DNA of 7,210 nt from Bacillota bacterium (GCA_030668755.1 DAOVEW010000044.1:1-7210), one strand, 5' to 3'; counted from the stretch's first letter, positions 1 through 6,844 are shown. Made by a program: numbers and translations. The notes: generated by a model not told the origin, from the letters alone.

Positions 1-380
1 ATCGAGCCTGTCTCCTTGAGCACCCGCCGCGCCTCGGTCAGCCGTATCCCGAGGAAATCGAGGTAGTCGTCGCGCGACATGTCGTCGGAGTAGCTGAGAT
101 CGGAGCGCACTCGAAATCGGTAGCGCCGCCCGCCGAACCCACCGCGCTCCTGCTCCCCCTCCCCCAGCTCGATAGATCGCAGCCGCCGCTTCTTTCCCGT
201 GTTGAACGGCGGGTCCACGTAGATCAGGTCGGCGGAATCGGCCGGCAGCGCGCGCAGCGCGTCGAGGCTGTCGGCGTGAATCAGCAGGCCGGAGTGCGAT
301 GAAAGGATCTCGTCCAAGGGCACGGAGCCGGCAGCCGCCCCTCCCGCGCGTTCGACTCTCCCCTTGCGCTGTATGCTCAC
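1..380 (-). CDS. DNA methyltransferase, DPPF class (N-terminal part, cut by window edge)
   Basis: Reading the minus strand from about 380 down to 3 gives an open frame with LLIHADSLDALRALP followed by DLIYVDPPFNTGKKR. DPPF (codons at 204-215) is motif IV of adenine-N6 or cytosine-N4 DNA methyltransferases, which transfer a methyl group from S-adenosylmethionine to a base amino group. Motif IV comes early and no FxGxG motif precedes it, which fits the beta class, where the SAM-binding motif lies C-terminal, here beyond the left edge. The visible part ends with LTEARRVLKETGS, also typical of the family after motif IV. There is no ATG. GTG at 378-380 has a G-rich Shine-Dalgarno-like run 7 nt upstream. 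GTG at 321-323 is the alternative and may be better, because the extra 19 codons look less like coding sequence. The gene follows the displaced tyrS fragment in the same direction and may be the original downstream neighbour of tyrS. Whether it is solitary or part of a restriction system cannot be seen. Confidence 0.85.
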   Translation of the reverse strand, partial: MSIQRKGRVERAGGAAAGSVPLDEILSSHSGLLIHADSLDALRALPADSADLIYVDPPFNTGKKRRLRSIELGEGEQERGGFGGRRYRFRVRSDLSYSDDMSRDDYLDFLGIRLTEARRVLKETGS

Positions 381-456
381 ACCTCATCCCCCCGCTGCGG
401 CTGCGGGGCCGCAAGCCGCTTCACCCGACTACCCTCAGACCCCACGCGCGAGTGCC

Positions 457-600
457 TCAACCCACCAGCCGCGCCACCCGCTTCTTCCCCACCCGCAGCA
501 GCATCCCCGACTTCAACTCGATCTCCTCCTTCGGGTCCTCGACTCGCCGCTCGTCAACGTATACTCCCCCGCCCTCGATCAGCCGTCTCGCCTCACCCCT
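457..600 (-). pseudogene. Displaced 3' fragment of tyrS (C-terminal S4-domain remnant)
   Basis: On the minus strand, 600 to 463 encodes 46 codons that match residues 366-411 of the intact TyrS in this window. The fragment runs from RGEARRLIEGGG to VGKKRVARLV, then one Gly codon and a TGA stop at 457-459. Five of the 46 residues differ: Q to E, Q to K, P to S, V to M and R to K. There are no frameshifts. The fragment has no start codon and no catalytic domain, so it is not a working gene. It contains only part of the S4 RNA-binding domain. Most likely it is the original end of the host tyrS, separated from the rest when the DNA between 601 and about 4947 inserted. A duplication without mobile-element insertion would leave the same trace. 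Confidence 0.85.
463..600 (-). repeat. Direct repeat of the tyrS 3' end, distal copy
   Basis: This 138-bp stretch matches 4948-5085 base for base at a constant offset of 4485, with 8 mismatches (about 94% identity) and no gaps by hand alignment. Similarity stops sharply at both ends. The left end coincides with the last codons of tyrS, and the right end lies two bases inside the stop codon of the adjacent 935-residue protein gene. The pair is the likely left and right boundary of an inserted segment. Confidence 0.9.
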
Positions 601-3406
601 AGCTTCCTGCCATCGACGCATCCTGTGCTCGATCAATGTGAACTTGATACCTCGAAGCTAGCTTCGTAACCTCGGCCCGCACGTTCGCGGAATCCACGGG
701 CAACGTGAGGAGGTCGTATAGGAATCCCTGCAACAGCGGTGCGACTATCGGATAGTTTGCGATCTGCCTGCGGCTCACGGCCGGCTCGAGGATACTCGCC
801 CTGACCCATGCAAGGTCTTGGGTCGGGTCAACGCTCATGTAGGCGCCCTTGCCGTTGTAGAAACGCACCGTTGCGGGCAAACCCACCCCCCACTCATACT
901 TACGCGTCGCCATCTCCTCGGACGACAGCAGGCCGACAAGCCGCCAACCAAGACTGACGTTCCTGCTACTCCTGCTCACCCCCCACGCCCATTCGCCCCG
1001 CATCCCGCGACCGCCGGGGACTGCGAATATCCGCGGAGACGCAATACTAACGTCGTCGCCGGCCTCCTTGTTCTTGACGAATGCCGTCAAGTCGCTGTAC
1101 CAGCACCGGAAAAGCAGTGGGAGTGCCTCAGGCTTACGGTCGGTCCTGAGAAGATCCCTCCGCTCCTCAGCGATGGTAGTCGCGCTATGTGCCCGTCTGA
1201 GTTCCTTCAGACCGACGGCGAGATCCCGCCCGCGCCAGAAGACCGATCGGAAGGCCAGCAGTTCATTTAACGACTCATCCTCGTCCACGCGAATGCGCTC
1301 TGTATTGCTGTCGAAAGTGCCAACGCTTGCCAGCACCTCCAGAAGCATCGAACTCCAACTCTCGGGGGAACTGGCGTCGAACCCAAAGACGGCGCGTGCG
1401 CCACTGCCCGGTTGGGCTTTCTCCGCGGCCCAGTCGTCGAAGGCTTGCCAGCCCTTCAGGTCGGTCTCCGGTTTCAGCGCTCGGCATGTCTCTACGTCGA
1501 ATGAGGCAAAGACCCCCACATTCAAGTAGTGTGGGTAGGATCGCCTATCCGCATCGGTGACGATAGACTTAGGCAACTCGCGTTCGATTTCTTCTGTCAT
1601 TGGCGCCAGCCTGTCGCCCAGATGACGGACCCAGAACTCATCCAGCATGGCCACGCGTACATCGGGCTGAGGCTGACCGGTTGCGAATCTGAGGCCGAAA
1701 AGGTGAAAGGAAGCGTCTCGCGGATTGACGGGGATCTTCCGAATCTCTGCCTCGTTTAACCCCGGAAAGGCGGCCCTCACCATTCGGTCCATCTGGTTGT
1801 TGAACTCCTTCTGCACCTCGTTCGAATGGTAGAGAAATAGCGTGATCGGGCAGAGTCGCGGCGCGTCCGAGAACAACCCCGTGAAGTCGTCAAGGTTCCT
1901 CTCAACCTTGACAATCTGCTTGCCACCATCCCACTCATCCCTAAGCTCCCGAAAACCTGCCTCAGGTTTCGCACCATGACGGCGGCGAACCGTGACCCCT
2001 ATGTGATCTGACCCATAGAAGAAGAGGTGTCGGAACTCGATCACATTGTCGACAAGGCTCGCGATGCTACTCTCCAGTACGGTCCCCGCCATCGCACCGC
2101 GCGGGGCGCTCTCCACGAACAGCGCGCTGACCTCGTGCACGCGAAAGAGCTCGACCATCGCTGCCAGGAAGGCGGGGTCATCCTTCAGGAGAGGAAGGCG
2201 CTCCGCCAGCTGGCAGATATCGGTCACAACGGCTCTGTCGATGTCCTTCTTCTCCCTCAAGATGCGGTTCACCCGTTGGACTACCACCTCCGGGCTTACA
2301 TAGCCGGGGCGCACCGCGTAGAACTCCACGAGGTCCCCTCTGAACCTGAGCGCCGGCCGAGTCTCCAGAAGCCCTTCTGCGAGAGCCTTGTAGTCCGAAG
2401 CGATTGCAGCCAGCGCGCCCTCGTCAAGCCCCAGCGACACGATCAAGGTACGGCCGGAGCCGCAGTCTCCGTTCTGTCGGACACCAGGTAAGGCAAAGTG
2501 CAGGGCGCATGGCGTCTTGCGGCACGCACGGGTCCCAACATAGGCAGTTGCTGACCGGCGGGGCACGTTCGCCACCATCGTGTCCAACTCTTCGATGCGC
2601 AGGCTCTCCTTTTCGCCCGTTCTGTCAGTTTTGTGGTGATGCCACTCCCACTTGCTCAGCCGAGCGGCGAGCGATGGGTACAACTTTACACTGAGCCTCG
2701 CGGATACCCCGCCCATAGGGTCCCGCGAGCTCAATGAGAACACGTGCTTGCCCCTAATATGGGCCGTGTTACGGCATTTGAGAACCTCAATCGTCCGCCT
2801 GGAGTAGGAGCCTTTGAGTTCCGTTCCTAAGAGCAGGACGATGTCCGCAACGAACTCCAGCCAACGATGATCATTCGGAATGCCCAGACCCGACTCGCAG
2901 GTAGCGAGGAGCCAGACGCCCTTCTCCACTGCCTCAAACCGAATGCGCTCGAGTTCCTCACGCTCGAAAGGACCATCCCGAACGCCGTTGATCGAGTCGA
3001 CGACTATGATGTCCGGCGGCGCGCCCGGCGCGCGCGACTTCTCCCACTCTGCTGCGATCTGCTGGACGTAATCGATCAGAATCTGCTTGGTCATAACGCG
3101 CGCGTCGACGTACAGCATCTTCTCAATGTCGGTGACCGGATTGACGCCCTTCTCGACCCACTCCGGCCGCAGTGACTTAAGCAGTTCCCTTGTCTGCCAT
3201 TCGCCTTGCTCAAGATCGAATATCGCCATGCGGCCGCCCGCGTCCAGGAACGCAGAAAGCGCAAGCCACAAGCTGACGATGGTCTTTCCCGCGCCGGGAT
3301 ACCCGCGCACAGCGATCGTCAACCCCTTCCCAGGTGGGTAGCGCACCGCGGGCAGCAGGAAACTTAAACCTTCCCCTCTCGGACCGGGGCGCCATTCAGT
3401 CGTCAC
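599..3406 (-). CDS. Double KaiC-like ATPase fused to a solute-binding-protein-like domain (935 aa)
   Basis: Domain 1 (about residues 1-250) is a RecA/KaiC-type ATPase with Walker A GYPGAGKT at 35-42, a likely catalytic acidic stretch FDLEQGE at 63-69, Walker B DIIVVDS at 132-138, and a KaiC-like tail around RRTIEVLKCRN at 203-213. Domain 2 (about 283-505) repeats the fold, but its P-loop is degenerate (GTRACRKT, 291-298); SIASLVDNVIEFR and VTVRRRHG still recall KaiC. Residues 519-925 resemble family 1 solute-binding proteins in order and spacing: PDVRVAMLDEFWVRHLG...LAPM (581-603), YLNVGVFA (627-634), GEWAWGVSRSSRNVSLGWRL then LLSSEE (804-831), GLPATVRFY (842-850), and a helical tail. There is no signal peptide or membrane segment, so this domain would act in the cytoplasm. 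The start is GTG at 3404-3406, overlapping the upstream gene by 11 bp, with GGAG about 10 nt ahead. It probably hydrolyses ATP in response to a bound ligand or partner; the function is unknown. ATPase domain 1 is secure, while the binding-protein call is by eye only. Confidence 0.85.
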   Translation of the reverse strand: MTTEWRPGPRGEGLSFLLPAVRYPPGKGLTIAVRGYPGAGKTIVSLWLALSAFLDAGGRMAIFDLEQGEWQTRELLKSLRPEWVEKGVNPVTDIEKMLYVDARVMTKQILIDYVQQIAAEWEKSRAPGAPPDIIVVDSINGVRDGPFEREELERIRFEAVEKGVWLLATCESGLGIPNDHRWLEFVADIVLLLGTELKGSYSRRTIEVLKCRNTAHIRGKHVFSLSSRDPMGGVSARLSVKLYPSLAARLSKWEWHHHKTDRTGEKESLRIEELDTMVANVPRRSATAYVGTRACRKTPCALHFALPGVRQNGDCGSGRTLIVSLGLDEGALAAIASDYKALAEGLLETRPALRFRGDLVEFYAVRPGYVSPEVVVQRVNRILREKKDIDRAVVTDICQLAERLPLLKDDPAFLAAMVELFRVHEVSALFVESAPRGAMAGTVLESSIASLVDNVIEFRHLFFYGSDHIGVTVRRRHGAKPEAGFRELRDEWDGGKQIVKVERNLDDFTGLFSDAPRLCPITLFLYHSNEVQKEFNNQMDRMVRAAFPGLNEAEIRKIPVNPRDASFHLFGLRFATGQPQPDVRVAMLDEFWVRHLGDRLAPMTEEIERELPKSIVTDADRRSYPHYLNVGVFASFDVETCRALKPETDLKGWQAFDDWAAEKAQPGSGARAVFGFDASSPESWSSMLLEVLASVGTFDSNTERIRVDEDESLNELLAFRSVFWRGRDLAVGLKELRRAHSATTIAEERRDLLRTDRKPEALPLLFRCWYSDLTAFVKNKEAGDDVSIASPRIFAVPGGRGMRGEWAWGVSRSSRNVSLGWRLVGLLSSEEMATRKYEWGVGLPATVRFYNGKGAYMSVDPTQDLAWVRASILEPAVSRRQIANYPIVAPLLQGFLYDLLTLPVDSANVRAEVTKLASRYQVHIDRAQDASMAGS

Positions 3407-4235
3407 TGCAGAGTTTCTCCATCAGCTCGCGGGCATCGTCCGGATTAATATGCCCGTCCGTGAACTCTATCGCGGCCGAGCCACGGGCGGGCACCATTCG
3501 GAGGTCGATGTTAGTTGGAGCCTGCCCGACGACCAAAGTCCAGAGTTGTGCGAGTCGCTGCCGTATGTCGGCGCGGGGGACGTCCGCTGTTCTGTAAAGG
3601 AGGTTCTCGACGTTCAGCTTGACTGGCTTGGTCTCCCCTTGGCTAAGGACTTGCAGATCGTGCGCTATCGTTTGGCACATGTTCTCTGCAAGTTCCGGCG
3701 TCAGCGAGTAGTTCGCCAGTACCTTGTCCAGCGGCATGCTCCACATCTGGCCGAAGACACGCACGGCCTCGTTGTCTTCTCTCCACACGTCGGGGATCTT
3801 CACTCGTATCTCCGACTTTGACATCTCGGCCTGGTCCGCCGACCCGGCAGCCGAGGCTGCATCACTGGCTTCGCCCTGCCATGGGCCGACCGATTCGACT
3901 CCACTGAGCCGCTTGAGGCACTCCGTCGTCTCGCTGAGAAGAGAAATCAGCAACTGGTCCTGCTTGGCTTTCTCCTCCGCCTCCGCCTGCTTTCGCCTGG
4001 TCGCTTCTTCCATCGCCTGGGTCAGCCTATTCCCAAGGTCGGAAGAAGCGCTCGCGCTGGGGGCTGCGGCCGCCTGTTGCGCGCGGGAGCGCGATGCCCG
4101 ACGCCGCGCCCACCAGCTCAGCCCCGAAAGGACGGCCACGAATGTGACGAAGAACACGACAGCCCAGATAGTCGAGGCTATCGCGATCTCTCGCACAAAC
4201 TGTCGTACGACCTCTAGCTCTTGAGCACTAGCCAT
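3396..4235 (-). CDS. Membrane-anchored coiled-coil protein of unknown family (279 aa)
   Basis: I do not recognise this family. A short N-terminal stretch is followed by one strong membrane segment at about residues 19-42 (IASTIWAVVFFVTFVAVLSG core). RRRASRSR comes right after it, so by the positive-inside rule the rest of the protein faces the cytoplasm. An Ala/Ser-rich linker (52-65) leads into a charged helical, probably coiled-coil stretch at about 66-110 and a second low-complexity linker (120-137). The C-terminal part, about 140-279, looks like a compact mixed alpha/beta domain with no catalytic motif I can name. ATG at 4233-4235 lies inside the 3' end of the upstream gene (22-bp overlap), and the stop overlaps the downstream KaiC-like gene by 11 bp, so the three are probably translationally coupled. 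No strong Shine-Dalgarno sequence is visible. It could tether the KaiC-like protein to the inner membrane. Confidence 0.8.
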   Translation of the reverse strand: MASAQELEVVRQFVREIAIASTIWAVVFFVTFVAVLSGLSWWARRRASRSRAQQAAAAPSASASSDLGNRLTQAMEEATRRKQAEAEEKAKQDQLLISLLSETTECLKRLSGVESVGPWQGEASDAASAAGSADQAEMSKSEIRVKIPDVWREDNEAVRVFGQMWSMPLDKVLANYSLTPELAENMCQTIAHDLQVLSQGETKPVKLNVENLLYRTADVPRADIRQRLAQLWTLVVGQAPTNIDLRMVPARGSAAIEFTDGHINPDDARELMEKLCSDD

Positions 4236-4807
4236 TCAAGGACTTTCGCGATCTGACCATGATTATCGCTTGTTTGCACGGCATGTACATGTGCCTGGTT
4301 CAGCAGGCTTTTGTTGTCCCCGGTGATGACATCTAACCGCTTGCCGGTATCGATTTGCCATTTCTTGTCCGAAATGTAAACGGCGAGCGCAACAAAGAGC
4401 CCGTATACTGTAGCACTGAGCCCAACCACACCCACATAGTCGGGGCCGGACGCAAGCTTCGGGCGACCTCGGCCTGCTTCCTCGTTTTCACTTTCTTGCT
4501 TCGGCGTCTTCGCCTCTGGGCCTGAGTCGGGAGCAGCCAACCCTTCTCGTAGCTCGCTCGGCCGCCGAGCATCACCTATCTCAGTTATTCCATAGTCGCG
4601 GGGCTGCTGGATGCCCGCGGCCGCCGAGGATGGCGCCCGCCCGACACGGCTCACGGGACCACTATAGCAGGGAGCCGCCCACAAGGCAATGGCGCTCAGG
4701 CAGGCCATGTGGCAAAACCAGCCCGCAGTCTTAGCCGGCCGGTCGGAAGTAGGTCGAGGAGCGCCGTTCCTGCACCGGAACCGAGTCGGACACGCTACCA
4801 CAATCAC
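4214..4807 (-). CDS. Small predicted membrane protein of unknown family (up to 197 aa)
   Basis: This is the first gene of the three-gene operon. I do not recognise it. There is a moderately hydrophobic stretch at residues 33-50 (CHMACLSAIALWAAPCYSG), then a long polar, low-complexity Pro/Ala/Glu/Lys-rich linker (51-120). A clear membrane segment follows at about 124-145 (YVGVVGLSATVYGLFVALAV core), and then a 50-residue tail with KKW and GKR, probably cytoplasmic, ending in an amphipathic helix (QIAKVLEWLVLKS). The start is uncertain. GTG at 4805-4807 is only 3 nt from a GAGGGGG run (4811-4817), whereas GTG at 4799-4801 has the better 9-nt spacing. ATG at 4706-4708 would leave a protein beginning with the hydrophobic stretch but has no ribosome site. 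Operon position, promoter and overlap with the next gene support it as real. Confidence 0.65.
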   Translation of the reverse strand: MIVVACPTRFRCRNGAPRPTSDRPAKTAGWFCHMACLSAIALWAAPCYSGPVSRVGRAPSSAAAGIQQPRDYGITEIGDARRPSELREGLAAPDSGPEAKTPKQESENEEAGRGRPKLASGPDYVGVVGLSATVYGLFVALAVYISDKKWQIDTGKRLDVITGDNKSLLNQAHVHAVQTSDNHGQIAKVLEWLVLKS

Positions 4808-4839
4808 ATTCCCCCTCGCCCAAGGGATCTCGCCCTCAG

Positions 4840-4869
4840 ATAATACAGAATTTACTACCTATTCCGCAA
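4840..4869 (-). promoter_or_regulatory. Candidate promoter of the three-gene operon
   Basis: On the minus strand, TTGCGG (4864-4869) is followed by an 18-bp spacer and TATTAT (4840-4845), one base from the consensus -10. The surrounding bases are AT-rich in an otherwise GC-rich region. Transcription would start near 4833, about 25 nt before the first start codon. No convincing tyrS terminator lies between the tyrS stop and this site, so read-through from tyrS could add to expression. Confidence 0.5.
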
Positions 4870-4938
4870 CCCCTCCTGGCTTCCTCTTGCTTTCTCGCAG
4901 GAAATCGCGACGGTTTGCATATCCTCGCCTCTCGCCAC

Positions 4939-6180
4939 TTAGCTCCGCACCAGCCGCGCCACCCGCCTCTTCCCCACCCGCAGCAGCACCCCCGGCTTCA
5001 ACTCGATCTCCTCCTGCGGGTCCTCGACCCGCCGCTCGTCAACGTATACTCCCCCGCCCTGGATCAGCCGCCGCGCCTCACCCCTGCTCGACGCCAGCCC
5101 AAGCTCCGCCAGCGCGGTCGCCACCCACAGCGTCTTCCCCCGCAGCGATTCGGGAATCGTCACCTCCTCCGCCACCGCCTCGTAGTCCTCCCTCGTCTGC
5201 TGCCGCGATGCGGAGAACACGCTCATGAACGTCTCGTCGGCCGTCTGCGCGGCCTCCGCGCTGTGGTAGAGCGATACGATCTCCCGTCCCAGCCGCCGCT
5301 TCACATCCCGCGGGTTCAGCGCACCCGACTTCATATCCGCCGCCATCTGCGCGATCTCGTCCGCCGGCACATCCGTGCACAGCTCGAAGTACGATACGAT
5401 CGCCTCATCCGGAATCGACATCACCTTCCCGAATATCTCGTCTGGCGGGTCCATGATGCCGATGTAGTTGTTCAGCGACTTGCCCATTTTCTCGACACCG
5501 TCTGTGCCGACCAGCAGCGGGAACGTCACGATGCACTGAGCCTCTTGCGGCTCTCCGAGTGGGTTGACTCTCTGAAGCTCCCGCGCAACGAGAAAGTTAA
5601 ACGTCTGGTCGGTGCCGCCGATCTCGACGTCGGCCCTCACGGCGATGGAATCGTAGCCCTGGAAGATGGGGTAGAGGAACTCATGCAGACTGATTGGCTG
5701 CTGCGCCTGGTAGCGCTTCGCGAAATCCTCCCGCGCCAGGAGCTGCGCAACGGTGTGTGTGGCGGCGAGGCGTATGATCTGCTCCGGCGTGAGCTTCCCC
5801 AGCCACTCGCTGTTGTAGTGGAACTCCGTCTTCTCGGGAGCGACGATCTTGAACAACTGGTCCTTGTAGTTGGCGAGGTTCCGCTCGATCTGCTCGCGGG
5901 TGAGCTGACGGCGGGTATCGGAGCGGCCCGACGGGTCGCCGATCATCCCCGTGAAATCCCCGACGATCAGCACGGCCGTATGGCCCAGGTCCTGGAACAG
6001 GCGCAGCTTCCGGAGCGGCACGCTGTGCCCCAGGTGGACGTCGGGGCCGGATGGATCCACTCCGTACTTGACCCGTAGCGGCCGCCCCGAGCGCAGCTTG
6101 TCCAATAGCTCATCCTCGGGGATCAGGTCAACGGTGTTCGCGCGTATGAGTTCGAGTTGGTCTTCAGGAGATCGGTCCAT
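4939..6180 (-). CDS. tyrS: Tyrosyl-tRNA synthetase
   Basis: This enzyme charges tRNA-Tyr with tyrosine using ATP, in the cytoplasm. It is a class Ic synthetase with a Rossmann catalytic domain, an anticodon-binding middle and a C-terminal S4 RNA-binding domain. Visible landmarks are YGVDPSGPDVHLGH with the HIGH-type motif HLGH at 49-52, GDFTGMIGDPSGR (75-87), DVEIGGTDQ at 184-192 in the tyrosine and adenylate site, and KMGKS at 231-235 as the KMSKS signature. The S4 part spans roughly 350-411. The 413-residue length and the motif wording fit the TyrZ-like branch of bacterial TyrRS. ATG at 6178-6180 is the natural start; a weak GAG lies about 9 nt upstream, and no T-box leader is visible. The last 48 codons appear to come from the adjacent inserted element, because a second, slightly diverged copy of residues 366-411 sits at 463-600. 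The reading frame is intact, so function is probably preserved. Confidence 0.97.
   Translation of the reverse strand: MDRSPEDQLELIRANTVDLIPEDELLDKLRSGRPLRVKYGVDPSGPDVHLGHSVPLRKLRLFQDLGHTAVLIVGDFTGMIGDPSGRSDTRRQLTREQIERNLANYKDQLFKIVAPEKTEFHYNSEWLGKLTPEQIIRLAATHTVAQLLAREDFAKRYQAQQPISLHEFLYPIFQGYDSIAVRADVEIGGTDQTFNFLVARELQRVNPLGEPQEAQCIVTFPLLVGTDGVEKMGKSLNNYIGIMDPPDEIFGKVMSIPDEAIVSYFELCTDVPADEIAQMAADMKSGALNPRDVKRRLGREIVSLYHSAEAAQTADETFMSVFSASRQQTREDYEAVAEEVTIPESLRGKTLWVATALAELGLASSRGEARRLIQGGGVYVDERRVEDPQEEIELKPGVLLRVGKRRVARLVRS
4948..5085 (-). repeat. Direct repeat of the tyrS 3' end, proximal copy inside intact tyrS
   Basis: This is the partner of 463-600: 138 bp, 8 mismatches, no gaps. It encodes TyrS residues 366-411 in frame. 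The two copies differ again after the repeat: here the gene ends Arg-Ser-stop, and in the distal copy Gly-stop. A crossover anywhere in the identical blocks would keep tyrS open, so the site suits insertion without damage to an essential gene. Confidence 0.9.
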
Positions 6181-6322
6181 ATGGGTATCTCGGCACTACC
6201 AGGTTACTCTGCGCACCGGCCCCTTACCTTCACCTCTGCCGCTGCCCCGTCCCCTTGCAGGAGCGATCGTCCCTCCGTCTAAGGAAACCCCGCGGCTACG
6301 CCGCCCCTGGAGATTAGTGCCA

Positions 6323-6835
6323 ATGCCCTACACCTTCTGCCCGCAGTGCGCCACCCGACTCAGCCCCCGGACGCTCGATGGTGTGCAACGACTTGTCTGC
6401 TCGGAGTGCGGGTGGGTCTTCTACGACAACTCTCTGCCGTGCGTCGGCGTGCTCGCGCTCCGTGAGGGAAAGATATTGCTCGCCAAGAGAGCCGTCGCGC
6501 CCTTCGAGGGCTACTGGGACATCCCCGGCGGCTTCCTCGAATCGGGGGAGCACCCGGAGGAGGGCGCGAGGCGCGAGTTCCTGGAGGAGACCGGCCTGCA
6601 CATCGAGCCGACAGACCTGTTGGGATTCTTCATGGACGTCTACGGCGAGGAGGAGGAACCGACGCTCAACATATGCTACCTGGCGCGGCTCAGGGGCGGC
6701 GAGGAAAAGGCAGGCAGCGACGCCGCCGACATCGAGTGGTTCCCCCTCGACGCTCTCCCCGAGCGGATCGCTTTCAACTGGGCGCAGGAGGCGCTCGCGC
6801 TCCTCAGGGAGAGCATCCAGGGCGCTGACAGATAG
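6323..6835 (+). CDS. Nudix hydrolase with N-terminal zinc ribbon (170 aa)
   Basis: Nudix enzymes hydrolyse nucleoside diphosphates linked to another group, such as ADP-ribose, NADH or oxidised nucleotides, using divalent metal. Residues 6-29 hold a zinc ribbon (CPQC at 6-9, CSEC at 26-29). The Nudix box is complete at residues 70-92: G70, E76, then REFLEETGL at 84-92 with metal-binding glutamates at 85, 88 and 89. IPGG (67-70) precedes it, and a YWDIPGGF context is usual for the family. The zinc ribbon plus Nudix order recalls NADH pyrophosphatase NudC, but the protein is shorter and lacks the SQPWPFPxS motif that marks NudC, so the substrate is open. ATG at 6323 has GGAG about 10 nt upstream; the longer open frame before it overlaps tyrS antisense and is not real. 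It is divergent from tyrS, with 142 bp between the starts. Confidence 0.92.
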   Translation: MPYTFCPQCATRLSPRTLDGVQRLVCSECGWVFYDNSLPCVGVLALREGKILLAKRAVAPFEGYWDIPGGFLESGEHPEEGARREFLEETGLHIEPTDLLGFFMDVYGEEEEPTLNICYLARLRGGEEKAGSDAADIEWFPLDALPERIAFNWAQEALALLRESIQGADR

Positions 6836-6844
6836 CCGACGGTC

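Larger units (their letters stand above)
601..4947. mobile_element. Putative integrated element in the 3' end of tyrS, carrying three genes
   Basis: The segment of about 4.35 kb between the two tyrS 3'-end copies contains only the three overlapping minus-strand genes and their promoter region. An intact gene on one side and a displaced 3' end on the other is the known signature of elements that integrate inside a conserved gene and rebuild it with a carried copy of its end. The operon also looks less GC-rich than tyrS in places, for example around 4200-4400 and 4808-4870. I see no integrase, transposase, terminal inverted repeat or short target-site duplication. The element could be non-autonomous, a decayed remainder of something larger, or the product of homologous recombination. 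The boundaries are seen directly; mobility is inferred. Confidence 0.45.

Noticed and set aside
397..412. GCGGC/GCCGC stem-loop as a terminator for tyrS or the operon
   Set aside because: The stem is 5-6 bp with no T run in either direction; such pairings are frequent at this GC content.
299..669. Two plus-strand open frames of about 100-120 codons over the left repeat
   Set aside because: They are Pro/Ser/Arg-rich antisense reads of the tyrS fragment and show no ribosome site or family resemblance.
818..2694. Several plus-strand frames of 76-154 codons opposite the KaiC-like gene
   Set aside because: They are low-complexity antisense translations; the minus-strand frame is continuous and carries clear ATPase motifs.
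601..4947. Insertion sequence or transposon
   Set aside because: No transposase gene, terminal inverted repeats or short target duplication; the flanking repeats are pieces of tyrS.
4915..6078. Long plus-strand open frame (387 codons) opposite tyrS
   Set aside because: It is the antisense shadow of tyrS in GC-rich DNA. Its protein is rich in Arg, Leu and His with no domain, while the minus strand encodes a complete TyrS.
6181..6322. T-box leader or other riboswitch ahead of tyrS
   Set aside because: The 142-bp gap is too short for a T-box, and no T-box sequence or antiterminator is visible. A small GCGGC/GCCGC hairpin at 6292-6304 is not distinctive.
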